Notes: generated from the sequence alone by a model not told the origin. Shown: positions 42,964 to 51,433, counted from the stretch's first letter. The stretch: 64,000 nt of DNA from Streptomyces sp. HD (GCF_028369295.1 NZ_JAQMYP010000041.1:1-64000), one strand, 5' to 3'. Program-made: numbers and translations.

Positions 42964-43183
42964 ACATCCTCGAAGGCCCGGACCGGGGCAACGACTGACC
43001 CGCATGGCAGGTCCCCACGAGAGGCGAGGCCCCTTCTACCGAGGTCGGGCAGCTGAGGCGGGGGGCGATGTGCCCTCCCGGGGATCGAGTTGTCATTCCC
43101 GTCTGCACATCTGGGTAGATCCATTGGGTCCAAGCCCGTAAGCGCCACGGCTCCACGGCCGCCAGCACGACAAGGACCACGCC

Positions 43184-44614
43184 ATGTCCCGCACCAGCCC
43201 ACCGAGTCCACCCGTGACGAGCACCGACGAACAGCCCGAGCTGAAGCGGGTCATGGGCCCGGGGCTGCTGCTGTTGTTCATCGTCGGAGACATCCTCGGC
43301 ACCGGGATCTACGCGCTGACCGGACAGGTCGCGGGGGAGGTGGGGGGTGCGGCGTGGCTGCCGTTCCTCATCGCGTTCGCCGTCGCTCTGGTCACGGCCT
43401 GCTCCTACCTGGAGCTGGTCACCAAGTACCCGCAGGCCGCCGGTGCCGCACTGTACGTGCACAAGGCGTTCGGCAGGCACTTCCTGACCTTCCTGGTGTG
43501 CTTCACCGTGATGTGCTCCGGCATCACCTCGGCGTCAGCGGCCTCACGGGCCTTCGCGGCGAACCTGGTCGAGGGGTTCGGGCTCGATGCGGGCGACGGC
43601 CTCATCCTGTTGATCGCCCTCGGTTTCATGTGCCTGGTGCTCCTCGTCAACCTCCGAGGCGTAGCCGAGAGCCTCAAGGTGAACGTGCTGCTGACCGCCG
43701 TGGAACTCTCCGGTCTGCTCCTCGTCATTCTGATCAGTGGCTACTTCATCGCGGGCGGGAACGCGGACTTCTCCCGAGTCGTCGCCTTCGAGTCCGCCTC
43801 CGACAAAAACGTGTTCCTGGCGGTGAGCACCGCGACGTCACTGGCCTTCTTTGCCATGGTCGGCTTCGAGGACTCGGTCAACATGGCTGAAGAGACGAGG
43901 GACCCGGCGCGGATCTTCCCGCGCATGATGTTCACCGGGCTGGGCATCACAGGCCTGATCTACGTCCTGGTGTCCGTCTGCGCCGTCGCCGTGGTTCCCG
44001 TCGGCCAACTCGCCGCCAGCGAGACCCCGTTGGCCACGGTGGTGAAGACAGCCGCTCCCGGCTTCCCCATCTCCGATCTGCTGCCGTTCATCTCCATGTT
44101 CGCCGTTGCCAACTCCGCGCTGATCAACATGCTGATGGCCAGCCGCCTGCTGTACGGGATGGGCAGACGAGGCGTGCTGCCGCCCTTCCTTGCCAAGGTG
44201 CATGCGGTGCGGCGTACTCCGCAGGCGGCCATCCTGTTCACCACTGTGCTCGCCTTCGGTCTCATCACCTTCGTGTCGCTGAATCCCGACAGTCCGGTCG
44301 TGGCCCTGCTGGGCGGGACGACGTCGCTGCTCCTGCTGACGGTCTTCGCCGGCGTCAACCTGGCGGTCCTCGTGCTGCGCCGGGACAGGGTCGAGGGGCA
44401 CCACTTCCGCGCAGGCCGACTGCTTCCCGTGGTGGGCACGATCACCTGCCTCTACCTGGTCCTGCCCTGGTCCTCCGGACGCCCTGCCGACCAGTACCGC
44501 ATCGCAGGGATCCTGCTGCTGATCGGCGTGGTCCTGTGGGCGGCCACATGGTTCGCCGGCCGTGGCACATCTGCCCCCGACGCAGCCCGACCTGACGAGA
44601 CGACTCCGCGCTGA
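43184..44614 (+). CDS. APC-family amino acid permease
   Basis: The protein has 476 residues with twelve predicted membrane segments after a 22-residue polar N-terminus. The APC signatures are VGDILGTGIYALTG in TM1, YLELVTKYPQAAGAA near TM3 and GFEDSVNMAEETRDP in the TM6 loop. It resembles cationic/neutral amino-acid and polyamine transporters, but substrate is not resolvable. It is monocistronic; downstream lies only an alcohol dehydrogenase fragment on the other strand. Confidence 0.9.
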   Translation: MSRTSPPSPPVTSTDEQPELKRVMGPGLLLLFIVGDILGTGIYALTGQVAGEVGGAAWLPFLIAFAVALVTACSYLELVTKYPQAAGAALYVHKAFGRHFLTFLVCFTVMCSGITSASAASRAFAANLVEGFGLDAGDGLILLIALGFMCLVLLVNLRGVAESLKVNVLLTAVELSGLLLVILISGYFIAGGNADFSRVVAFESASDKNVFLAVSTATSLAFFAMVGFEDSVNMAEETRDPARIFPRMMFTGLGITGLIYVLVSVCAVAVVPVGQLAASETPLATVVKTAAPGFPISDLLPFISMFAVANSALINMLMASRLLYGMGRRGVLPPFLAKVHAVRRTPQAAILFTTVLAFGLITFVSLNPDSPVVALLGGTTSLLLLTVFAGVNLAVLVLRRDRVEGHHFRAGRLLPVVGTITCLYLVLPWSSGRPADQYRIAGILLLIGVVLWAATWFAGRGTSAPDAARPDETTPR

Positions 44615-44679
44615 ACGGCGCCTCGAACCGGCGCAGAAGTTGAGCATCGCGGCGGTCGCGGGCCTGCCATCGCTGCCTG

Positions 44680-44939
44680 CCGAGCTGAGCCTCTTGCGCC
44701 ACGGCGATCTTGACCGCGAGATGGCCCAAGCCGCCCAGTCCCGCCACCGCGACGCGGGTTCCCGGCCCCAGACCGAGGCTGTGCAGCGGCTCCCAGACGG
44801 TGATCCCGGCACAGAGCAGAGGAGCTGCGGCGGCCCGATCCAGACAAGCGGGAAGAGGGTGGGCGAAGCGGTCGCGGACGACGTACTCGCGGGAGTAGCC
44901 CCCCAGCGTGGCCGACCCGGCGTGGCGGTCGATGCCGTC
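44680..44939 (-). pseudogene. internal fragment of a zinc-type alcohol dehydrogenase
   Basis: On the minus strand DGIDRHAGSATLGGYSREYV, then LLCAGITVWEPLHSLGLGPG and VAVAGLGGLGHLAVKIAVA match residues about 115-200 of YahK/AdhC-type alcohol dehydrogenases, including the NADP-binding GLGGLG. An in-frame TAG lies directly upstream (44940-44942). The N-terminal zinc-binding part and the C-terminal half are missing. Confidence 0.7.
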
Positions 44940-45023
44940 CTAGGTCAGGGTCGGGAAGGCGCGACAGAAATCGTGCGTCCGGCCGACGTCGGTGTTGCCG
45001 CGGCCGGGAGCTCCTGCCGTGGG

Positions 45024-45029
45024 TAGGGT
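45024..45029 (+). promoter_or_regulatory. -10 box of the LysR gene
   Basis: TAGGGT lies seven bases before GTG 45037, compatible with a leaderless transcript. No clear -35 was found. Confidence 0.4.
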
Positions 45030-45036
45030 GATCGGC

Positions 45037-45948
45037 GTGGACATGCTGCACCTGCGTTACTTCGTCGCCGTGGCCGAGGAACTCAACTTCTCGCAGGCGG
45101 CGCGCAGACTGCACATGGCGGCTTCTCCGCTCAGCCAGCGGATCAAGGACCTTGAACGTGAACTCGGCCATGAGCTCTTCGAGCGCACCACCCACCGCGT
45201 CGATCTGACCCCGGCGGGTGCTGCGCTGCTGCCGATGGCACGCGATGTGCTGGAGCGCGTCAACTCGATCCCGTGGCGGCTGAGCGAGGCGGTGCGTCCG
45301 CGGCTGGACAGGCTGTTCATGGGGATGCCCGCCGGAGTGCACCCGCTGCTGCGTGAGCGGGTCCGGCTGCTGGAGGGCGCGTGCCGTGAGGTGTGCGAAC
45401 TCAAGCGCTGGCCCGGCACGTCGGCGGACCTGGCGGACGCGGTGCGCGACGGCAGGCTGGCCATGGCGCTGGCCCGGCTGCCGGTCTCCGATCCGGCGCT
45501 GGAGATCATCGAGGTGATGCACGAGGTGCTGGGTGCCGCGGTGCCGGCCGACCGGTTCGCGGGACGGGCGTCCGTCACCCTTGAGGAGCTGGCCGACCTG
45601 TCGTATGTGGCCACGCCGACCGACGCCACTCCGGCCTATTTCGAGGAAGTCGACGCCCGCCTCAATTCGGTCGGCGTAAAGAAGAGAATCCGCATAAAAA
45701 TGGCGGACTATTCCGGAAGCTCGGAACTGATCTCCTCCGGCATCGCGTTTTCGATGACCATGCTCTCGCCGGAGAGCCCCATGCATCTGTACCGGCTGGA
45801 CAACGTGGCCGTGCTGCCGGTCGAGGACTTCCAACCCACCCTGATCACCGGCCTGTTGTTCCGTGCTGATCGGGCGAACGCCGACGGTGACCTGAGCGAG
45901 GTCGCTGTCCTGGCCCGTCGGATCTTCGATGAGGTCATCATCGCCTGA
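45037..45948 (+). CDS. LysR-family transcriptional regulator
   Basis: The protein has 303 residues. The N-terminal winged HTH reads YFVAVAEELNFSQAARRLHM, then ASPLSQRIKDLERELGHELF and RTTHRVDLTPAG, and the remainder is a LysR substrate-binding domain. It lies upstream of the CoA-transferase operon in the same direction, separated by 159 bases containing an inverted repeat, so it probably controls that catabolic operon in response to an acid or CoA-ester. Start choice is between GTG 45037 and ATG 45043; I prefer 45037 because of the -10 spacing. Confidence 0.88.
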   Translation: MDMLHLRYFVAVAEELNFSQAARRLHMAASPLSQRIKDLERELGHELFERTTHRVDLTPAGAALLPMARDVLERVNSIPWRLSEAVRPRLDRLFMGMPAGVHPLLRERVRLLEGACREVCELKRWPGTSADLADAVRDGRLAMALARLPVSDPALEIIEVMHEVLGAAVPADRFAGRASVTLEELADLSYVATPTDATPAYFEEVDARLNSVGVKKRIRIKMADYSGSSELISSGIAFSMTMLSPESPMHLYRLDNVAVLPVEDFQPTLITGLLFRADRANADGDLSEVAVLARRIFDEVIIA

Positions 45949-46044
45949 CTGATTTCCGCGCGCCCTTTTCCGCGGAATTACGGAATGGTTGTGACCGCTG
46001 TGGTCATACCCTTGTTCGCCAGTTGATCATTCCTTTTCGGTCCG

Positions 46045-46083
46045 TTCATGCATAACGTCGTCGGTGGAAACATTCGACATGAA
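46045..46083. promoter_or_regulatory. inverted repeat upstream of the CoA-transferase operon
   Basis: TTCATG (46045-46050) and CATGAA (46078-46083) form 6-bp arms 27 bases apart in a locally AT-richer stretch 25 bases before the operon's start codon. It is a candidate site for the adjacent LysR regulator, although the spacing is longer than a classical T-N11-A box. Confidence 0.35.
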
Positions 46084-46107
46084 ATTACTGCGTGAACAGG
46101 AGTGATG

Positions 46108-47274
46108 ATGGACATCACGGCCGCCGGCCCCACAGGTCCGCTGGACGGCGTGCGGGTGATCGATCTGTCCACGGTGGTGATGGGCCCCTACGCGGCGCAG
46201 ATCCTTGGCGATCTCGGCGCCGACGTCATCAAGATCGAGTCCCCGTCCGACACGGTACGGCTGGGTCCGTACCGCACCACGCCCGGCATGACCCCGCTCA
46301 ACCTCAACGTCAACCGCAACAAGCGCAGCGTGACGTTGAACCTCAAGGACGAAGACGGCCGCGCACGGGCCCTGGAACTGATCGACAGCGCCGACGTGCT
46401 GGTCACCAACATGCGCCCGGGCGCGCTCGCCCGCCTCGGCCTCGGCCACGCCGACGTCGCCGCCCGCAACCCCGGCCTGGTCTACGCCCACGCCCAGGGA
46501 TTCCGCAGCGACTCCGACCGGGCCGGCAACGCGGCCTACGACGAGACCGTGCAGGCCGCCTCCGGTCTGGTGGACGTGACCAACCGGGCACTGGGCACCC
46601 CGGCGTACCTGCCGACGATCATCGCGGACAAGGTATGCGCGCTGACCATCGTCTACTCGGTGCTCGCCGCGCTGGTCCACCGGGACCGCACCGGCACCGG
46701 CCAGTACGTCGAGATCCCGATGACCGACACGCTCATCGCGTTCAACCTCGTCGAGCATCTGGCGGGCCATGTCTTCGAACCGCCGGAGGGGCCGACCGGG
46801 TTCCCGCTGTCGATGAAGAGGGGGCACCGCGCGGTGCCCACCAAGAACGGCCTCGCCTGCGTCATGCCGTACAACCCGCGGAACTTCCGGGACTTCTTCC
46901 TCGCCGCCGACCGTGCCGATCTCGCCGCGGACGGGCGTGTCAACGGTGAGTCCATCGCCGACGACGACGTCGAAGCCCTGATGGAGCTGGTGGAGACGTG
47001 CTCGCCGCGCCTGACCACCGAGGAGTGGGAGCGGGTCTGTGCCGAGCGCAGCATCCCGATGGCGCCCGTGCTCGAACTCGACCGGGCCGCCGAGGACCCG
47101 TACGTGCGCGACGGCCGGCTGCTCGACGTGCTGGACCACCCCAGTGAGGGCCCCATCCGCTCGGTCGGCATCCCGGTGCGGTTCTCCGCCACCCCGGGTT
47201 CGGTGCGCCGGCCCGCACCGCTGCCCGGCCAGCACACCGAAGAGGTCCTCAAGGAACTCGCCGCCGGCCGCTGA
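46108..47274 (+). CDS. CaiB/BaiF-type (class III) CoA-transferase
   Basis: The protein has 388 residues. The family signatures are present: DGVRVIDLSTVVMGPYAAQI, LGDLGADVIKIESP and NRNKRSVTLNLKD, with the catalytic Asp expected in the YDETVQAASG region. Class III enzymes move CoA between acyl-CoA and free acid (carnitine, formyl, glutarate/succinate and others). It is first in a long operon with crotonase, decarboxylase, dehydrogenases and a CoA ligase. Of three adjacent starts, ATG 46108 has the best spacing to AGGAG; ATG 46105 is the alternative. Confidence 0.9.
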   Translation: MDITAAGPTGPLDGVRVIDLSTVVMGPYAAQILGDLGADVIKIESPSDTVRLGPYRTTPGMTPLNLNVNRNKRSVTLNLKDEDGRARALELIDSADVLVTNMRPGALARLGLGHADVAARNPGLVYAHAQGFRSDSDRAGNAAYDETVQAASGLVDVTNRALGTPAYLPTIIADKVCALTIVYSVLAALVHRDRTGTGQYVEIPMTDTLIAFNLVEHLAGHVFEPPEGPTGFPLSMKRGHRAVPTKNGLACVMPYNPRNFRDFFLAADRADLAADGRVNGESIADDDVEALMELVETCSPRLTTEEWERVCAERSIPMAPVLELDRAAEDPYVRDGRLLDVLDHPSEGPIRSVGIPVRFSATPGSVRRPAPLPGQHTEEVLKELAAGR

Positions 47275-47331
47275 CCGGCCCGTCTGCTCCCGCCGGCGCC
47301 CCAACAGCCCGCAATTGCAAGGACGCACACC

Positions 47332-48102
47332 ATGCACAGCACCACCGAGGTGCGGACCGAGACCGTCGGTTCCTCACTGCTCATCACCATCGACCGGCCG
47401 AAGGCGCGCAACGCGGTCAACGCGGCCGTCGCCGCCGGACTGTCCACGGCCCTCGACCAGTTGGAGACGGACCCCGGCCTTCGGGCCGGCGTGCTCACCG
47501 GCGCCGGCGGCACGTTCAGCGCCGGAATGGACCTCAAGGCCGCGCTGGCCGGTGAATCGCCCGAGATACCCGGGCGCGGCTTCGGCGGCCTGACCCAGGC
47601 CCGCACGACCAAACCGCTGATCGCCGCCGTCGAGGGCTGGGCCATGGGAGGCGGCTTCGAACTGGCCCTGGGCTGCGATCTGATCGTCGCCGCGGACGAT
47701 GCCCGGTTCGGCCTCCCCGAGGTCAGCCGCGGGCTGATCGCGGCGGGCGGCGGAGTGATCCGGCTGCCCAAGCGCATCCCGTACCACCTGGCGATGGAAC
47801 TGCTGCTGACCGGCGAGCCGGTCACCGGCGAACGGGCCGGGCGGCTCGGCATCGCCAACCGGGTGGTGCCGGCCGGGGAGACCGTCGCCGCCGCCCTGCA
47901 GCTGGCCGAGCGGATCGCGCGGAACGCCCCGCTGGCCCTGGCCGCCGTCAAGGAACTCGTCCGCGCCGCCGACGGCGCGCCCGAGGAGGAGGCGTTCGCC
48001 GTGCAGGCGCGGCAGATGGACCGGCTCGCCGCCTCCGCCGACGTACGCGAGGGCATGACCGCCTTCACCGAGCGCCGCTCCCCGGTCTGGCAGGGCCGGT
48101 AG
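47332..48102 (+). CDS. enoyl-CoA hydratase/isomerase (crotonase family)
   Basis: The protein has 256 residues. The crotonase oxyanion hole is formed by GTFSAGMDLKA and AVEGWAMGGGFELALGCDL. The catalytic-Glu region reads FGLPEVSRGLIAAGGG, which keeps one of the two hydratase glutamates (PEV) while the second usual Glu position (near GWAMGGG) is not Glu, so isomerase or other crotonase chemistry is possible. It follows the CoA-transferase by 57 bases in the same operon. The start is ATG 47332. Confidence 0.9.
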   Translation: MHSTTEVRTETVGSSLLITIDRPKARNAVNAAVAAGLSTALDQLETDPGLRAGVLTGAGGTFSAGMDLKAALAGESPEIPGRGFGGLTQARTTKPLIAAVEGWAMGGGFELALGCDLIVAADDARFGLPEVSRGLIAAGGGVIRLPKRIPYHLAMELLLTGEPVTGERAGRLGIANRVVPAGETVAAALQLAERIARNAPLALAAVKELVRAADGAPEEEAFAVQARQMDRLAASADVREGMTAFTERRSPVWQGR

Positions 48103-48122
48103 GCCCCGAGGAGGAACACACC

Positions 48123-48878
48123 ATGCATCAGTACGACATCCCGCGGCACATCGCGACGCCGCTCACCAACCCGGCCTATCCGCCGGTCGTGCCGCGCTTC
48201 ACCGACCGCGAGTACCTCAACATCGTCTACCGCACCGACCACGCGGCACTGCGCGCCGTCGTACCCGAACCGCTGGAGATCGACGAGCCGCTGGTGCGCT
48301 TCGAGGTCATGCGCATGGGCGACGTCAGCGGATACGGACCGTACACCGAGTCCGGCCAGGCGATCCCGGTCCGCCACGAGGGCGAGCGGGGCGAGTACCT
48401 GCACGCGATGTACCTGGACAACCTTCCGGCCATCACGTCCGGCCGGGAGGCCAGTGCCTATCCCAAGACCGCCGGATCGCCCGCCCTGTACGCCGACCAC
48501 GGAGCGCTGGTCGGTGTCCTCGACGTCGGCACGCTGCGGGTGGCGACCGCCACGATGGGCTACAAGCACCACGAGCTGTCGGTCGAGGAGGCCGTGGCCC
48601 AGGTCGGTGTGCCGACCTACATGCTGAAGCTGGTCCCCGGGTTCGACGGGGCGCCGCAGGTGGCGCAGTTGGTGCGCACCGAGACCACCGACATCACGGT
48701 CAAGGGCGCCTGGACCGGTCCCGCCCGGTTGCAGCTCTTCGAGCACGTGCTGGCACCGCTGGCCGATCTGCCGGTGCGAGAGATCGTCTCCGCCAGCCAC
48801 ATCCTCACCGACCTGACCCTGGCGCCGGTCAAGCCCGTCCACGACTACCTGGCCCACCCCGCCCGCCCCGTGCGGTGA
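48123..48878 (+). CDS. acetoacetate decarboxylase-like enzyme with Lys116 replaced
   Basis: The protein has 251 residues and is colinear with clostridial acetoacetate decarboxylase (for example YLNIVYRTDHAALRAVVPEP, YTESGQAIPVRHEG and RVATATMGYKHHELS). The Schiff-base lysine is in REASAYPKT at residue 115, at exactly the clostridial number, but the neighbouring Lys116 is Thr. Lys115 forms the imine with the 3-oxoacid, and Lys116 was classically linked to its low pKa. The enzyme may therefore act on another 3-oxoacid or with altered rate. It lies 20 bases after the crotonase gene. Confidence 0.9.
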   Translation: MHQYDIPRHIATPLTNPAYPPVVPRFTDREYLNIVYRTDHAALRAVVPEPLEIDEPLVRFEVMRMGDVSGYGPYTESGQAIPVRHEGERGEYLHAMYLDNLPAITSGREASAYPKTAGSPALYADHGALVGVLDVGTLRVATATMGYKHHELSVEEAVAQVGVPTYMLKLVPGFDGAPQVAQLVRTETTDITVKGAWTGPARLQLFEHVLAPLADLPVREIVSASHILTDLTLAPVKPVHDYLAHPARPVR

Positions 48879-48922
48879 AGACGGCCACGCAGCCAGAAGG
48901 AAAAGCAGAAGGAAGACATGTG

Positions 48923-49879
48923 ATGACCGAGCCATTCACCACCGCCGCGGTGGTCGGCGCCGGGACGATCGGCCTGTCCTGGGCCGCGCTCTTCGCCGGC
49001 CACGGCATGCGGGTACACGTCACCGACCCGCGGCCGGACCTGGCCGAGGCCGTCGCCGAGGCACTCGACCGGGCGGCCGGGCAACTGGCCGCGCAGGGCC
49101 TGGACACGCACCGCCTCGCCGAGCGGGTGCACATCGCCGACGATCTCGCCGACGCGGTGCGCGACGCCGACATCGTCCAGGAGAACGGGCCGGAGAACGC
49201 CGACTTCAAGCGGGAGTTGTTCACCACCCTGGTCGGCGCGGCCCCCGCCCACGCGTTGCTGCTCAGCTCCTCCTCGGCGATCCCCGCCTCGGCGTTCACC
49301 GACTCCATCGAGGAGGCCGACCGGATTCTGATCGGCCACCCCTTCAACCCGCCGCACCTGGTGCCGCTGGTGGAGGTGGTGCCGGGGGAGCGCACCTCGC
49401 AGGAGAGCGTGGCGCGGGCCGTGGACTTCTACCGCTTCGTCGGCAGGGTCCCGGTCGTCGAACGCAAGGAGATCCCCGGCTTCGTCGGCAACCGCCTGCA
49501 GAACGCCCTCAGCCGCGAGGCGATCTACCTGGTCGAACAGGGCGTCGTCAGCCCGGCAGAGCTGGACACCGTGATGGTGAACTCGCTCGGCCTGCGCTGG
49601 GCGACGGTCGGACCGTTCCTCGGCGCACACCTCGGCGGCGGCCCCGGCGGCTACCGGCACATGGCCGAGCACATCGGCGTGTCGATGCAGAAGATGTGGG
49701 ACTCGCTCGGCCGCCCGCAGCAGAGCCCCGAACAGACCGAACGGCTCGTCGCAGCCGTCGAGGACGCCTACGGCTCCCGTTCCTACGCCGACCTCAGCCA
49801 CCAACGCGACGCCCAGCAGATCGCCGTGCTGTCCGCCCGGGACAGCGCCACCAACCTGGAGAAGGAGACCCGGTCATGA
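48923..49879 (+). CDS. 3-hydroxyacyl-CoA dehydrogenase-family protein
   Basis: The protein has 318 residues. The NAD site is VVGAGTIGLSWAALFAGHG, and the catalytic His lies in IGHPFNPPHLVPLVEVVPG. Domain 2 follows with PGFVGNRLQNALSREA. The HPFNPPHLVPLVE signature is shared by L-carnitine dehydrogenases, L-gulonate 3-dehydrogenases and 3-hydroxybutyryl-CoA dehydrogenases, so the substrate may be a free 3-hydroxy acid or its CoA ester. ATG 48923 has GAAGGAAG upstream; the open frame extends left without homology. Its stop overlaps the next ATG by four bases. Confidence 0.9.
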   Translation: MTEPFTTAAVVGAGTIGLSWAALFAGHGMRVHVTDPRPDLAEAVAEALDRAAGQLAAQGLDTHRLAERVHIADDLADAVRDADIVQENGPENADFKRELFTTLVGAAPAHALLLSSSSAIPASAFTDSIEEADRILIGHPFNPPHLVPLVEVVPGERTSQESVARAVDFYRFVGRVPVVERKEIPGFVGNRLQNALSREAIYLVEQGVVSPAELDTVMVNSLGLRWATVGPFLGAHLGGGPGGYRHMAEHIGVSMQKMWDSLGRPQQSPEQTERLVAAVEDAYGSRSYADLSHQRDAQQIAVLSARDSATNLEKETRS

Positions 49880-51108
49880 CCGCCGTACTGCCCGAGAAGG
49901 CTTCCGAGACCGTTTCCGCCGACGAAGTCGACGAACGGTCGGCCGCTGACTTCTACGACTTCGAGGCACTGCTGCCGCCGCACGAGCGCGAACTGCTGCT
50001 GCGGGCCCGATCGTTCATGCGCACCGAGGTCAAGCCGCTGGTCAACGAGTACTGGGCGAAGGGGGAGTTCCCCCGCGAACTCATCGGCAAGTTCCGCGAG
50101 CTGGGACTCGCCGGCGTTCCCTACGAGGGGTACGGCGACCCCCTGCCCGCCGGAAGCAACCTGCTGGTCGGCATGCTCTCGATGGAGTACACCCGTACCG
50201 ACGCCTCCAGCGCCACCTTCTTCGGCGTGCACAGCGGCCTGGCGATGTACAGCATCTACCGCGGTGGCGACCAGGAACAACGGGACCGCTGGCTGCCCTC
50301 GATGGCCGCGCTGGACACCATCGGCGCCTTCGCGATGACCGAGCCGCTCGGCGGCTCCGACGTGGCCGGGGGCATGCGCACCACGGCCCGCTGGGACGGC
50401 GAGAACTGGGTGCTCAACGGCGCCAAGCGGTGGATCGGCAACGCCACCTTCGCCGACCTGGTGGTGGTCTGGGCCCGCGACGAGGCGGACGACAAGGTCA
50501 AGGGTTTCGTGGTGGAGAAGGGCACCCCGGGCTTCTCCCCGGTCAAGATCGAGAACAAGATCGCGTTCAGGATCGTGGAGAACGCCGAGATCACCCTGAC
50601 CGACGTCAAGGTGCCCGAGGCCAACCGGCTGCAGCGGATCAACTCCTTCCGCGACGTGGCGGAGATCCTCCGCGCCACCCGCAGCGGCGTCGCCTGGCAG
50701 GCCCTCGGCGTGATGATCGGCGCCTACGAGCTGGCGCTGGACTACGCCAAGGAACGCAGGCAGTTCGGCCGCCCGATCGCACGGTTCCAGATGGTGCAGG
50801 ACCTGCTGGTCAAGAGCCTCGGCAACATCACCGCCTGCTGGGGCATGCTGGTCCGGCTCGCACAGCTGCAGGACGCCGGCGTCTTCCGCGACGAGCACTC
50901 CTCGCTGGCGAAGGCGTACGTCACCTCGCGGATGCGCGAGGTGGTGGCGTGGTGCCGGGAGATCTTCGGCGGCAACGGCATCGTGCTCGACTACGACATC
51001 GCCCGGTTCTTCGCCGACGCCGAGGCGATCTACTCGTTCGAGGGCACCCGTGAGATGAACACCCTCATCGTCGGCAAGGCGGTCACCGGCGAGAGCGCCT
51101 TCGTCTGA
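49876..51108 (+). CDS. acyl-CoA dehydrogenase/oxidase, glutaryl-CoA-dehydrogenase-like clade
   Basis: The protein has 410 residues. The FAD and fold motifs are FAMTEPLGGSDVAGGM, WIGNATFADLVVVWAR and REIFGGNGIVLDYDIARFF. The catalytic base is expected to be Glu in YSFEGTREMN, the same position as in glutaryl-CoA dehydrogenase and plant short-chain oxidase ACX4. The Arg that binds the gamma-carboxylate of glutaryl-CoA is Ala in the aligned segment TDASSATFFGVHSGLA, so glutaryl-CoA is an unlikely substrate. It is coupled to the upstream dehydrogenase by an ATGA overlap. Confidence 0.9.
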   Translation: MTAVLPEKASETVSADEVDERSAADFYDFEALLPPHERELLLRARSFMRTEVKPLVNEYWAKGEFPRELIGKFRELGLAGVPYEGYGDPLPAGSNLLVGMLSMEYTRTDASSATFFGVHSGLAMYSIYRGGDQEQRDRWLPSMAALDTIGAFAMTEPLGGSDVAGGMRTTARWDGENWVLNGAKRWIGNATFADLVVVWARDEADDKVKGFVVEKGTPGFSPVKIENKIAFRIVENAEITLTDVKVPEANRLQRINSFRDVAEILRATRSGVAWQALGVMIGAYELALDYAKERRQFGRPIARFQMVQDLLVKSLGNITACWGMLVRLAQLQDAGVFRDEHSSLAKAYVTSRMREVVAWCREIFGGNGIVLDYDIARFFADAEAIYSFEGTREMNTLIVGKAVTGESAFV

Positions 51109-51433
51109 GCCGCGCTCCCCACGACCAGGCTCCAAACGACCAGGCCCCAAACGACCAGGCCCCAAACGACCAGGCCCCACAAGACCAGGTTGCCCACGGC
51201 CCCGCGCCGACTCCGAGTGAAACGTGCCTCGGGGTCGGCGCGGACCGGCGTCGGCGTGTCGCCGCGGGTTCGTGCGCCGCGCACAACTCCGGCCGTGAGC
51301 CTCGTCGTCCGCGCCCATGGGCCGCGAGCCCCGCCGATTCGTACCGTCTCTCCTCATGCACCGGACATCCCTCCCGCGGCGGGACGGGAGCCCCGTGCGC
51401 CCGACGTCCGTCGACGTACCACGAGGAGCCGAC
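51109..51433. other. 325-base gap within the catabolic block
   Basis: It starts with a 15-bp minisatellite (separate entry). The rest is GC-rich and shows no gene-like frame. An AACTCC... stretch and a GAGGAG near 51424 belong to the next gene's initiation region. A secondary promoter for the ligase gene may lie here. Confidence 0.5.
51121..51195 (+). repeat. 15-bp tandem repeat, five units
   Basis: Units begin at 51121, 51136, 51151, 51166 and 51181 with the consensus ACGACCAGGCCCCAA. The second and third are identical; the outer ones differ by one to six bases. It lies 12 bases after the acyl-CoA dehydrogenase stop codon. There are no spacers, so it is not a CRISPR array. Confidence 0.9.

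Noticed and set aside
46653..48935. 760-residue minus-strand frame
   Set aside because: Covers the CoA-transferase, crotonase and decarboxylase genes in antisense; Ser/Arg-rich without motifs.
51121..51195. Possible CRISPR array
   Set aside because: Units are only 15 bases and directly adjacent without spacers; no cas genes.
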